From positions 1-64,000 of the forward strand of contig NZ_FRAD01000015.1 of the NCBI RefSeq assembly GCF_900142225.1: a DNA stretch of 64,000 bases, written 5' to 3'. This document shows, in pieces, positions 1 through 7,086 of the stretch (position 1 is its first letter; the number at the start of each line of letters is the position of its first letter). This DNA is from Hathewaya proteolytica DSM 3090. GTDB lineage: Bacteria; Bacillota; Clostridia; Clostridiales; Clostridiaceae. Below the pieces are notes generated by a model. The model did no database searches. It was not told where the DNA came from and was given only the letters and a program-made list of their open reading frames with translations. Both the position numbers and the translations under genes were made by a program.

Positions 1-213
1 AAACTCTATATCTCCCATAATGGTCTTTATACATGTATGCCTCAATCCTTTACTTCTGTAAGTCTTAGTATCTCTTTCATCCATCAACCTACGGTCTAGA
101 CGCGTCAGCACCCCTTTCATTAACTCACATGCTTCTTCACATACATATTTATATATTTTTTTCTCTAAATCATTGAAAGTTACCTCTTTATCGTTTAAAC
201 TTGTATTGTACAT
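1..213 (-). CDS. ISLre2-family transposase, N-terminal part (cut by window edge)
   Basis: The reading frame runs open from an ATG at 213 down to base 1 (71 codons) and leaves the window, so only the N-terminus is visible. The translation begins MYNTSLNDKEVTFNDLEKKI and contains ERDTKTYRSKGLRHTCIKT and MGDIEF. This resembles the N-terminal region of ISLre2 (UPF0236) transposases, which pair a Glu/Lys-rich helix with an R-x-KG-x-R-x-T-x-x-T-x-x-GE motif. The ribosome binding site GAAAGGATG lies 5-10 bases upstream of the ATG. I cannot tell whether the gene is intact. It sits beside the ImmA/XRE module, which fits an accessory, mobile-element-prone patch. The family assignment comes from memory of the motif, not from a search. 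Confidence 0.7.
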   Translation of the reverse strand, partial: MYNTSLNDKEVTFNDLEKKIYKYVCEEACELMKGVLTRLDRRLMDERDTKTYRSKGLRHTCIKTIMGDIEF

Positions 214-558
214 AATATCATCCTTTCTTGTATTGTCTCGATAACTTACATTATAACGGAAATATTATGTATATGGGAGATACTTTTTGTATCTCCTTTA
301 TTTTTTTATAAGTAGTAATTACTACTGCCTTTGCCTACTAAAATTATACTCTAACTTTAAACAATAGTTTTTTATGTTTTCCTTCGTCTCTAACTTCTTT
401 TAATACCATAGATATCTCCCCACTTCCTCATCCTAAGAATTATTTCTTCGTCTTACATGCATATATGCGTACATAATGATAAAAAATTTATCCCGTCACA
501 CACGCATAGTTGCGAACACATAGGTTTAGAATAACAACACGAGCTATTGCCCCTGCTG
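214..558. other. Non-coding interval between transposase and ImmA-like gene
   Basis: No gene was found in this 345-base gap. It holds the hairpin at 276-307. It also holds two related motifs, GCATATATGCGTACATA at 459-475 and GCATAGTTGCGAACACATA at 504-522, which resemble the palindrome near the ImmA operon promoter at 2883-2892. A boundary of the IS element probably lies here, but I could not recognise its terminal inverted repeat. Confidence 0.5.
276..307. terminator. Perfect hairpin with T-tract upstream of the transposase
   Basis: GGAGATAC at 276-283 pairs with GTATCTCC at 289-296 around a TTTTT loop, followed on the plus strand by a T-rich run to about 307. It lies upstream of the transposase start. 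It could terminate plus-strand transcription leaving the element, or belong to the IS end. No plus-strand gene is visible upstream within the window. Confidence 0.5.
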
Positions 559-567
559 TTATTCTAA
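526..567 (-). terminator. Long inverted repeat at the end of the ImmA/XRE operon
   Basis: TTAGAATAACA at 526-536 pairs perfectly with TGTTATTCTAA at 557-567 and overlaps the stop codon of the metallopeptidase gene. The stem is 11 bp but no strong U-tract follows. It could be a weak terminator or an mRNA-stabilising hairpin. Confidence 0.5.
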
Positions 568-1275
568 TATATGAATTCCTAAAGTGTTTACTCTTATATC
601 TGCAGCTTGCTTAGATACTTGAAAAGTGTTAGCTAGCTCACCTATAATAATACCTTTTATTATCTCTGAACTATATCCTTGCCACATAAAATCATTTATT
701 CTATGGCCTACTTGGTATTGATCTTTTAACTCTTCTGCTTTTTGCTTGAACATTTCTGCTGGCATAAGAATAGCTGCAGCAAGATTGTCAGCTTGCCACT
801 CCATCCACTCCTCTGGTGTTTTAGGATTGTACACTTTTTCTTGGGGACATCGGCATGCTTTAGCTGTTGCTTTATCTTTGTACGAAAGAGTCATAAACCT
901 TAGCTGATGTTTGTCCCAGTGGACCATTTCATGAGTTATAGTAAATCGTTCTCTTCCCCTATTACCAGTATCAAAAATGTCACTTTCTATTAGTAAGGTT
1001 CCCTTTTTATAGTCTCTTCTAATGTAATTATCTGTTTCTTTATCATAAAGCTCTACTTGTCCATCAGAGAATAGCATCATACCTAATGTGTCTAAGCCTC
1101 TATCAATATTTACATAATCTATTTCAAGATTCATTTTTAGCTCTGCTATATCTTCTACTGGAACAGGAATGGGTGTCTCTAAAGCCTCTGGACAATACCT
1201 CATAAGAAATTTAGTAGCTTCCTTATCCATATCTTTTTTATATATGATTGGCACAAGCTCATTACTTAGATTCAT
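559..1275 (-). CDS. ImmA/IrrE-family metallo-endopeptidase (copy 1)
   Basis: A 238-residue protein with the zinc-protease motif HEMVH at about residues 115-119, followed by EWQAD at about 159-163, which supplies the third metal ligand. This is the arrangement of the ImmA/IrrE (COG2856) family. Between the two motifs is an insert with CRC (141-143). Known family members cleave a partner XRE repressor, such as ImmR of ICEBs1 or DdrO. The gene is the last of a four-gene operon that includes an XRE regulator, so cleavage of that regulator is a plausible role but is inferred. I prefer the ATG at 1275 because AGAGGGG lies 10 bases upstream; a GTG at 1281 is possible. The copy at 2082-2861 is clearly related. 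Confidence 0.85.
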   Translation of the reverse strand: MNLSNELVPIIYKKDMDKEATKFLMRYCPEALETPIPVPVEDIAELKMNLEIDYVNIDRGLDTLGMMLFSDGQVELYDKETDNYIRRDYKKGTLLIESDIFDTGNRGRERFTITHEMVHWDKHQLRFMTLSYKDKATAKACRCPQEKVYNPKTPEEWMEWQADNLAAAILMPAEMFKQKAEELKDQYQVGHRINDFMWQGYSSEIIKGIIIGELANTFQVSKQAADIRVNTLGIHILE

Positions 1276-1291
1276 CAACACTCAACCCCTC

Positions 1292-1663
1292 TTATTTTTT
1301 ATTGCAGATTTTTATATCATCTACACTAAAATCAGTTAACTCTGCATCCTCTAATATAGCACTACAACTAAGTTCAAACCACTGAGCAACCTCTTCTGAT
1401 ATTTCTTCGCCGTAAGCATAATCCCCTATTTCTATACAGCTGTTAACAAGTACTTTAAAACTTACTTCATCATCATCTTGCTCTATATCACTAACCTTTA
1501 ATAGTTCTATTCCATTAACATTCGCTTCTAAAACCTCTTGCACTATATTAGCTCTTCTGGTTAAATCATACTCAGCATAATTTGCCTCTACTTCATCACT
1601 TAAAGCTTCATACATCTCTGCATGAAAATGTTGTTCAATCAAATTTTTAAAGGTATCACCCAT
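1292..1663 (-). CDS. Hypothetical acidic protein in the ImmA/XRE operon
   Basis: A 123-residue acidic protein starting MGDTFKNLIEQHFHAEMYEA. It has no family I recognise. It is rich in Glu and Asp, with a predicted helical N-terminal half and no membrane segment or signal peptide. The chosen ATG follows the purine run GGGGGGG about 8 bases upstream; an alternative ATG at 1693 would overlap the XRE gene by 14 bases and has no comparable binding site. It lies between the XRE regulator and copy 1 of the metallopeptidase, 16 bases from each neighbour, so it is almost certainly cotranscribed. It could be a cleavage target, an adaptor or an antitoxin-like partner; nothing in the sequence decides. 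Confidence 0.6.
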   Translation of the reverse strand: MGDTFKNLIEQHFHAEMYEALSDEVEANYAEYDLTRRANIVQEVLEANVNGIELLKVSDIEQDDDEVSFKVLVNSCIEIGDYAYGEEISEEVAQWFELSCSAILEDAELTDFSVDDIKICNKK

Positions 1664-1679
1664 GTTAATTACCCCCCCA

Positions 1680-2066
1680 CTATTTTTCTTCATCTAAAGC
1701 TCTTATAAACTCAAGCCAAGCTTTATTCGTTACGTCACTATTCCCTTCTATTGCATCCATCTTTCGTGCCTTTCTAAGTGCTGTCCTTGCAAGATTACTT
1801 TCTTTTATGTATTCAGGCAGGTCCATAGGAATTTCATCTCTATCTTCCGATGCCATGTCTATCATTAAATCCATTTCTTCATGTGATAAGCCAAGTAACT
1901 TTGCTATTTCTTCTAGCTTATTAATATTTGGTGGATTTCTTCTACCCTTTTCGATATCACTCCAATAAGCTGGAGAAAGGTCAAGTAAATCTGCCATTTT
2001 CCTTAAGCTTATATCCTGCTGCTTTCTTTTCTCAACTATAAATTCACCAAATTTATTTGGGCTCAT
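1680..2066 (-). CDS. XRE-family helix-turn-helix transcriptional regulator
   Basis: A 128-residue protein. Residues 8-60 form a Cro/CI-type HTH: ISLRKMADLLDLSPAYWSDI is the turn and recognition region, followed by EKGRRNPPNINKLEEIAKLL. The C-terminal half is an acidic helical tail and lacks a peptidase or LexA-like domain. The start is firm, with AAAGGAGG 7 bases upstream. The genes on both sides of the pair are ImmA/IrrE-type proteases, so it resembles ImmR-ImmA repressor/antirepressor pairs of integrative elements. A palindrome just downstream of the operon promoter (2883-2892) is a candidate operator. Confidence 0.85.
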   Translation of the reverse strand: MSPNKFGEFIVEKRKQQDISLRKMADLLDLSPAYWSDIEKGRRNPPNINKLEEIAKLLGLSHEEMDLMIDMASEDRDEIPMDLPEYIKESNLARTALRKARKMDAIEGNSDVTNKAWLEFIRALDEEK

Positions 2067-2081
2067 TTCTTTTACCTCCTT

Positions 2082-2861
2082 TTATAAAATGGAATATTGC
2101 TTACTAACTCCAAATCCTAAATTATTAATTCTTATAATTGCAGCTGTTAAAGAGACTTCAAAAGTACCTGCAACCTTTGTTATAACATTATCTACCCATG
2201 CACTATATTTAGGGTCTATTCCCAAGTCATATACATACTGGTACATTCCTGCTTCTTTTGCATGTAGTATAATTTCGTTAATAAAAGATTTTTTTGGCAT
2301 AAGTAATGCGGATGCCAAATAGTCAGCTTGCCATTCCATCCAATCATCATCTGTTAATAAGTTTTTTCTTCCTGTTGATTCAATATCACACTTACGGCAT
2401 TTAATTGCTGTAGTTCTTTCATCAGGCATATTATCAAATAAACTGATCTGATTTTTATCTATAATATACATTTGTCTATGCAATAACCAATGCCCTACTT
2501 CATGAGCCAATGTAAATCGTTCTCTTGGTAACTGCTCTTCATTTAGTAAACTATTATCACTAAGAACTGTACCTTCATCTACAGGTATCATTTTAGCTTT
2601 ATTATTATTGGCATCATATACCGGGACATGTCCATCATTAAATACCATCATTCCCAATATGGATTGATTATGAGTTAAATCCTGATAATCCATTTGTAAA
2701 TCAGCATAGAACTCTAAAAAATGTTCTGCGTCTAATGCTTTAGCTTTATCTATCATATCAGGCTTATAATCACTTATGATTATTTCTGCTAATTCCTCAA
2801 TATCTTTTTTTGAAAGAACGGGCATTCCATTTTTCTTAGTTTTAAAATCTAAATGAACCAC
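2082..2861 (-). CDS. ImmA/IrrE-family metallo-endopeptidase (copy 2)
   Basis: A 259-residue protein with HEVGH at residues 120-124 and EWQAD at 176-180, the two halves of a zinc-protease site. CRKC at 155-158 lies in the insert between them and could form a small metal knuckle. N-terminal features shared with copy 1 include a SILGMMVFNDG segment. It is the first gene of the operon. Translation starts at GTG (2861), with AAGGG 8 bases upstream; the overlapping ATG is out of frame. A consensus promoter lies at 2905-2934. The family is known for stress- or excision-linked cleavage of XRE repressors; the substrate here is unknown. Confidence 0.85.
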   Translation of the reverse strand: MVHLDFKTKKNGMPVLSKKDIEELAEIIISDYKPDMIDKAKALDAEHFLEFYADLQMDYQDLTHNQSILGMMVFNDGHVPVYDANNNKAKMIPVDEGTVLSDNSLLNEEQLPRERFTLAHEVGHWLLHRQMYIIDKNQISLFDNMPDERTTAIKCRKCDIESTGRKNLLTDDDWMEWQADYLASALLMPKKSFINEIILHAKEAGMYQYVYDLGIDPKYSAWVDNVITKVAGTFEVSLTAAIIRINNLGFGVSKQYSIL

Positions 2862-2882
2862 ATTACCATCCCTTTCACTAAT

Positions 2883-2892
2883 GCATGTATGC
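2883..2892. promoter_or_regulatory. Candidate operator palindrome GCATGTATGC
   Basis: A perfect GCAT-GT-ATGC dyad lies a few bases downstream of the expected start point of the ImmA/XRE operon. Similar motifs occur at 459-468 (GCATATATGC) and 504-513 (GCATAGTTGC). The position suits autorepression by the XRE protein. Binding is inferred from location and repetition only. Confidence 0.45.
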
Positions 2893-2904
2893 TACCATGA
2901 GAAC

Positions 2905-2934
2905 ATTATACTATGGGGTAATATTCCTTGTCAA
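2905..2934 (-). promoter_or_regulatory. Sigma-A promoter of the ImmA/XRE operon
   Basis: On the minus strand, TTGACA (2934-2929) and TATAAT (2910-2905) are separated by 18 bases. Both hexamers match consensus perfectly. Transcription would begin near 2898 and run into the GTG at 2861. Confidence 0.8.
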
Positions 2935-2994
2935 TAGCATCCACTAACTTTTTATAATTTTCTGATAAACCCCAAAACACTCCCATAAAATAAC

Positions 2995-3052
2995 AAAAAG
3001 GTCATCACCTCTAAGCTTTATAAGCTTGCAAAGGTAATGACCTTTTCTTTTT
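2995..3052. terminator. Bidirectional hairpin terminator, copy 1
   Basis: The outer arms AAGGTCAT-ACCT and AGGTAATGACCTT pair with one mismatch, and the inner palindrome AAGCTT-TAT-AAGCTT sits in the loop. Runs of T follow on both strands. A close copy lies at 3540-3594 with the same AGCTTTATAAGCTTGCAAA core. Confidence 0.7.
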
Positions 3053-3200
3053 AAGATTTAATTACTGCTTCTAGAACTATTTTTTCTTATATATTCATAC
3101 TACTAAAAATACTTAGCCTAAATAATAATTATTCTTTCTGAACTTAGCTTGACTATTTTTCACCTTATTAGGCCATACTCCTATATGAGGTGATTAAAAT

Positions 3201-3539
3201 ATGAATTGTATTTTTAAAAACTTTACAATAAATAAAAAACTATTACTACTCTACACATTAAACATTTCAGATGTTATATTTACCATAATTCTAATTAACT
3301 CTAAATACTTTGTTGAAGGTAACCCTTTAATGGCTTCTTTTTTCAAAACTCCCATAACTGCATTTTTAATTAAAATCATAATTCCTGGATTACTTTTATT
3401 CTTTGTGTACATAGTAATTAACCATAATCCCCAAGAACAATTCACTTTTTCTAATAGGCTAATTACCCTTGCTCTTATCCCCTATGTGCTAGTTAATATA
3501 TTGCATTTAGCCTTCCTAAGTTATATTTTAATATTATAA
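3201..3539 (+). CDS. Small integral membrane protein, DUF5658-like
   Basis: A 112-residue protein with about three to four hydrophobic segments (roughly residues 13-33, 50-73, 82-111). The pattern LNISDVIFT followed by EGNPLM matches my recollection of DUF5658 proteins, which carry an N-x-x-D-x-x-x-T helix and an E-x-NP-L/M turn. Function is unknown. AGGTGATT lies 6 bases before the ATG. It is the only plus-strand gene in the first 21 kb, and it is bracketed by two near-identical hairpin terminators, so it forms an insulated single-gene unit. It could be an inserted cassette. Confidence 0.65.
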   Translation: MNCIFKNFTINKKLLLLYTLNISDVIFTIILINSKYFVEGNPLMASFFKTPITAFLIKIIIPGLLLFFVYIVINHNPQEQFTFSNRLITLALIPYVLVNILHLAFLSYILIL

Positions 3540-3594
3540 AAAAGGGCCATCACCTCACAGCTTTATAAGCTTGCAAAAGTGATGACCTTGTTCT
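3540..3594. terminator. Bidirectional hairpin terminator, copy 2
   Basis: The hairpin has outer arms GGGCCATCACCT and AAGTGATGACCTT and the same inner AGCTT-TATA-AGCTT core as the copy at 2995-3052. It ends both the plus-strand membrane gene (stop at 3539) and the minus-strand polysaccharide operon (galE stop at 3594). Confidence 0.75.
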
Positions 3595-4604
3595 TATTCT
3601 TTATAATTCTTCTCAAATCTCCATGCATCCCTACACATTTCTAATATACCTCTTTTAGCTGTCCAGCCTAGTTCCCTTTCAGCCTTAGAAACGTCAGCAT
3701 AGCAGGAAGCTATATCTCCTGGTCTTCTATCTACTATTTCATAAGGTACTTGGGTAGCACTTACCTCTTCAAAGGCTTTTACTAGCTCTAAAACTGAGGT
3801 TCCCTGGCCTGTACCTAGATTGTAAATATGTACACCTGGTTGAAGCTTGTTTAGGGCTGCCACATGACCTTCAGCTAAATCCACTACATGAATATAATCT
3901 CTAACACCTGTACCATCTACAGTTGGATAATCATTTCCGAAAACCCTTAACTTTTCTAGTTCTCCTTTTGCTACTTTTGTAATATAAGGCATTAGATTAT
4001 TCGGTATACCATTAGGAGCTTCACCAATTAATCCACTTTCATGCGCTCCTACTGGATTAAAATATCTAAGTAGTGCTACTGAGAAACCTGGATTTGCTTT
4101 AGCTATATCGGTAAGAATTCTCTCACTCATAGCTTTTGTTTCACCATAAGGATTGGTAGTCGGTAAAAGATCCATAGTTTCTACAAATGGTACTTGGTTA
4201 TCACCATATACTGTTGCAGAGGAACTAAATACAAATTTATTAACATTGTACTTCTTGCACATCTTAGAAAGAACCATAGTACTTACTAGATTATTATAAT
4301 AATAAGCTAATGGCTTTTCTACAGATTCTCCTACTGCTTTAAGTCCTGCAAAATGAATTACACCATCTATTTTGTGATTAGCGAAGATGGTTTCTATAGC
4401 TGCTTCATCAGTTACATCTATCTTATAAAAAGTTACTTCTTTATTTGTTATTTGCTTTATTTTATCTATGGTATTTATATTACTGTTGCAAAGATTATCA
4501 GCAACAATGACTGTGTGATTATTATTTAATAATTCCACACAAGTATGTGAGCCTATATAGCCTGCACCGCCAGTTACTAATATGTTCATTTTTGATATGT
4601 TCAT
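3594..4604 (-). CDS. galE: UDP-glucose 4-epimerase
   Basis: A 336-residue extended short-chain dehydrogenase that interconverts UDP-glucose and UDP-galactose. The Rossmann motif TGGAGYIGSH is near residues 11-20. The catalytic Ser is in SSSATVYG, and Tyr and Lys are in NPYGETK. VRDYIHVVDLAEGH is a typical GalE signature. It is the last gene of the polysaccharide operon and supplies UDP-galactose or a related sugar. A 15-base tandem duplication covers the start codon, giving two in-frame ATGs (4604 and 4589). I keep the upstream one because GGGG lies 9 bases before it. Confidence 0.93.
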   Translation of the reverse strand: MNISKMNILVTGGAGYIGSHTCVELLNNNHTVIVADNLCNSNINTIDKIKQITNKEVTFYKIDVTDEAAIETIFANHKIDGVIHFAGLKAVGESVEKPLAYYYNNLVSTMVLSKMCKKYNVNKFVFSSSATVYGDNQVPFVETMDLLPTTNPYGETKAMSERILTDIAKANPGFSVALLRYFNPVGAHESGLIGEAPNGIPNNLMPYITKVAKGELEKLRVFGNDYPTVDGTGVRDYIHVVDLAEGHVAALNKLQPGVHIYNLGTGQGTSVLELVKAFEEVSATQVPYEIVDRRPGDIASCYADVSKAERELGWTAKRGILEMCRDAWRFEKNYKE

Positions 4605-4611
4605 TTTTGAT
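4582..4611. repeat. 15-bp tandem duplication over the galE start
   Basis: ATGTTCATTTTTGAT occurs twice head-to-tail (4582-4596 and 4597-4611). It duplicates the start codon and the first codons of galE, so the protein begins MNISKMNI. Confidence 0.85.
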
Positions 4612-4619
4612 ATCCCCTT

Positions 4620-6023
4620 TTATAGTTTTAACTTCTTTTTTCCTATTTGAAACACCATCAAAACTAATGGTCTTAAAACAATGTATGATACAATACTAAA
4701 GATTATCAATATTCCTATTAATAGATAAATATTTTCTATTGTATAGAATGCTATGACTGCAAATATCAATAAAAATAAAAGATTATATGTTTTTGCATCA
4801 GTTTTTATATGTTCACTATTATTTAACATTATAATTCTTGATATAGCACCAACAATAAAAGCGATGCATAATGACATAGTAGCCCCCTTTAGTCCAAACA
4901 TTGGTGTAAGCACCATTAAACAAATCACATTAGTTATTGAAGCAATTATAGTACTAATAAAAAGTTTATTACTATGCTTATTAGCTAAAAAAATAGTTCC
5001 TAAAAATCCTGTATATGAATTCACCGAAGTACCTACCAAAACAATAGGTACTATTTGTATAGCTTCATGATATTGTTTGTCTATAAAGAAAGGAAATACA
5101 ATTTTTATAAATAATAAAAATATACCACTTCCCAATATAGTAACTTTTAATATTTCAGTTATACTTCTCTCATAATATTCTTTTTTATCTTTACTACTAG
5201 ATAAAATATACGCCATCTCATTCCAAGCAAATTGAAAAACTCCTACAAGTAATATTAACATAGAAGAAAATTTATTTGCTACAGTAAATAAGCCATTTTC
5301 ATAAGTACCTACATAAATGCTTATAACTAATTGTGTTAAGCCATTTAATAACCATTGAGAAACTGTAGTAAGTGATACTGGTGCAGAAAACTTTATTAAT
5401 TCTATTATGTTTTGTCTCTTTATATATTTCAACCTTATTTTTTTTATTGGTTTCATTGCTATTTCAATAATAATAATTTGTACTAAAACACCAATTATCG
5501 AAGATGTATACAGTGATTCAACTCCTTGCTTGAATATAACTATTAAAACTACATTTAAAATAATCATCAAAGCACTATTTATACATCCTGACATTACAAA
5601 CAAAGAATTCTTTTGAAATGCTCTTGCTATTACACTATAAAAATACTGAATCCCTATTCCTAAAGCATAAAAAAATATTAAAATTTTATAGTCAAAATCA
5701 TATATACAACTAACTATAATAAATCCTATAAAATAAATAAATAACCCTGATAGCATAACAACAAAACCATTACTTATTACTTTATATTTATCTTCATCAT
5801 CTTCATAATCAAAAGCAAATCTAAATACACTATCCCATATTTGAAAAAAAACTAATGGTATTATTAAATTAGATAATGATTGCATTAACCCAAATGTACC
5901 AAAATCTGTTGGCGCTATTCTATTAGTGTATAGTGGTAAAAGTAAGAATGATATAATTTTGGTAAATGCATTTCCCAAAAAATATATGCCAGCTGTCTTA
6001 ATAAATCTTTCAATTTTACTCAT
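4620..6023 (-). CDS. Wzx-type polysaccharide flippase (MOP superfamily)
   Basis: A 467-residue, strongly hydrophobic protein with about 12-14 predicted membrane segments. It begins MSKIERFIKTAGIYFLGNAF, typical of oligosaccharide flippases in the MATE-related MOP superfamily. It would move lipid-linked repeat units across the membrane for outside polymerisation by the Wzy-like protein at 10205-11398. The ATG at 6023 is preceded by AAAGG at 8 bases; a GTG 18 bases upstream is less likely. The gene lies 15 bases from galE in the same operon. Base composition is even more AT-rich than in flanking housekeeping genes, as is common for capsule loci. Confidence 0.85.
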   Translation of the reverse strand: MSKIERFIKTAGIYFLGNAFTKIISFLLLPLYTNRIAPTDFGTFGLMQSLSNLIIPLVFFQIWDSVFRFAFDYEDDEDKYKVISNGFVVMLSGLFIYFIGFIIVSCIYDFDYKILIFFYALGIGIQYFYSVIARAFQKNSLFVMSGCINSALMIILNVVLIVIFKQGVESLYTSSIIGVLVQIIIIEIAMKPIKKIRLKYIKRQNIIELIKFSAPVSLTTVSQWLLNGLTQLVISIYVGTYENGLFTVANKFSSMLILLVGVFQFAWNEMAYILSSSKDKKEYYERSITEILKVTILGSGIFLLFIKIVFPFFIDKQYHEAIQIVPIVLVGTSVNSYTGFLGTIFLANKHSNKLFISTIIASITNVICLMVLTPMFGLKGATMSLCIAFIVGAISRIIMLNNSEHIKTDAKTYNLLFLLIFAVIAFYTIENIYLLIGILIIFSIVSYIVLRPLVLMVFQIGKKKLKL

Positions 6024-6113
6024 AATAATTACCTTTTTCACAAATTAAACTTTTACCTCTAAATAAGTTAAATATCATTTTTATCATATATTATGCCCCT
6101 TTATGCATTAATT

Positions 6114-7001
6114 TCAATTATAAATCCATCTTGGCATTTTTAAAGTATAACAACAAATAGACAATGGTAAAGCACAAACATATAATTTTTTATTCTTACA
6201 ATTCTTAAAAGATTTATTAATCTTATATTTCCAACACCAAGTAGTATAAACAATAATCGCTTTTAAATTTCTTATTAATCCTCTTTTTGCTATTGTAAGT
6301 TGATTTATACCTAATGCATAACCATATGGATTGTTTTTATATAATCTTTGACTATTAGTAGTATATCCATCTGTTAAATACTCACATATTGAAAAAACTT
6401 CATTGATTATATATAAATCATATTTTTCATCTATACTAGAAAGCATAACACTCTCCAGAATAAATTTATCTTCAATTTCAGGATATAAGTGTTGCTTCAA
6501 AATGTCTGCTTTATATGCCCTACAAGTATCTCCGCTAAAATTATATTTTTTTATAAGTGTATCAACATTTTCAATAAACTGTTTTTGTGGCAAATTAGGA
6601 TTACCCATAATCTTTCTATCTGGTGTTCCTCTTCTTGCAAGTACACCAGCAACCTTTGGATTGTCTTTTATTTTTTCTAGCACTGATAAAAACTTTTCTA
6701 CAGTAAAATTTTCATAATAATCATCCGAATCTAAAAAAGCAAAATATGGAGTTGTACAATTTAAAATCCCTTTATTCACTGCTCTTTGCTTACCTGCATT
6801 TTTTTGATAAATATATCTTATTGATATTTTATCTTCATTTATCCATTCATCAATTAAATTTTTGGTATCATCTGTAGATCCATCATCAACAATTAACCAA
6901 ATAAAATCTTTACATGTTTGTTTGCACAAAGCACTGTAACATTGAGGAAGTATATATGCTCTATTATATGTAGGTGTAAAAACCGATATCTTTTTATCCA
7001 T
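6114..7001 (-). CDS. Family 2 glycosyltransferase (GT-A fold)
   Basis: A 295-residue GT2 protein. SVFTPTYNRAYILPQCYSAL at the N-terminus and VDDGSTDDT bind the nucleotide, and AFLDSDDYY carries the DxD-like metal site near residue 95. The rest is a variable acceptor domain ending in a basic, partly hydrophobic C-terminus. It probably adds one sugar of the repeat unit; donor and acceptor cannot be read from sequence. GAGGAGG is 7 bases before the start. Confidence 0.85.
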   Translation of the reverse strand: MDKKISVFTPTYNRAYILPQCYSALCKQTCKDFIWLIVDDGSTDDTKNLIDEWINEDKISIRYIYQKNAGKQRAVNKGILNCTTPYFAFLDSDDYYENFTVEKFLSVLEKIKDNPKVAGVLARRGTPDRKIMGNPNLPQKQFIENVDTLIKKYNFSGDTCRAYKADILKQHLYPEIEDKFILESVMLSSIDEKYDLYIINEVFSICEYLTDGYTTNSQRLYKNNPYGYALGINQLTIAKRGLIRNLKAIIVYTTWCWKYKINKSFKNCKNKKLYVCALPLSICCYTLKMPRWIYN

Positions 7002-7086
7002 TTTATCCTCCTCGCTTTCTTTTTTATAAAATTCAAATTACTACTATGCACAATAGTCTATAACATAGCAACATCTATTTTATTAA

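Larger units (their letters stand above)
2862..3200. other. Intergenic interval between divergent genes
   Basis: This 339-base gap separates the minus-strand ImmA/XRE operon from the plus-strand DUF5658-like gene. It contains the consensus promoter (2905-2934), the candidate operator (2883-2892) and a large hairpin (2995-3052). No further gene was seen. Confidence 0.6.
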
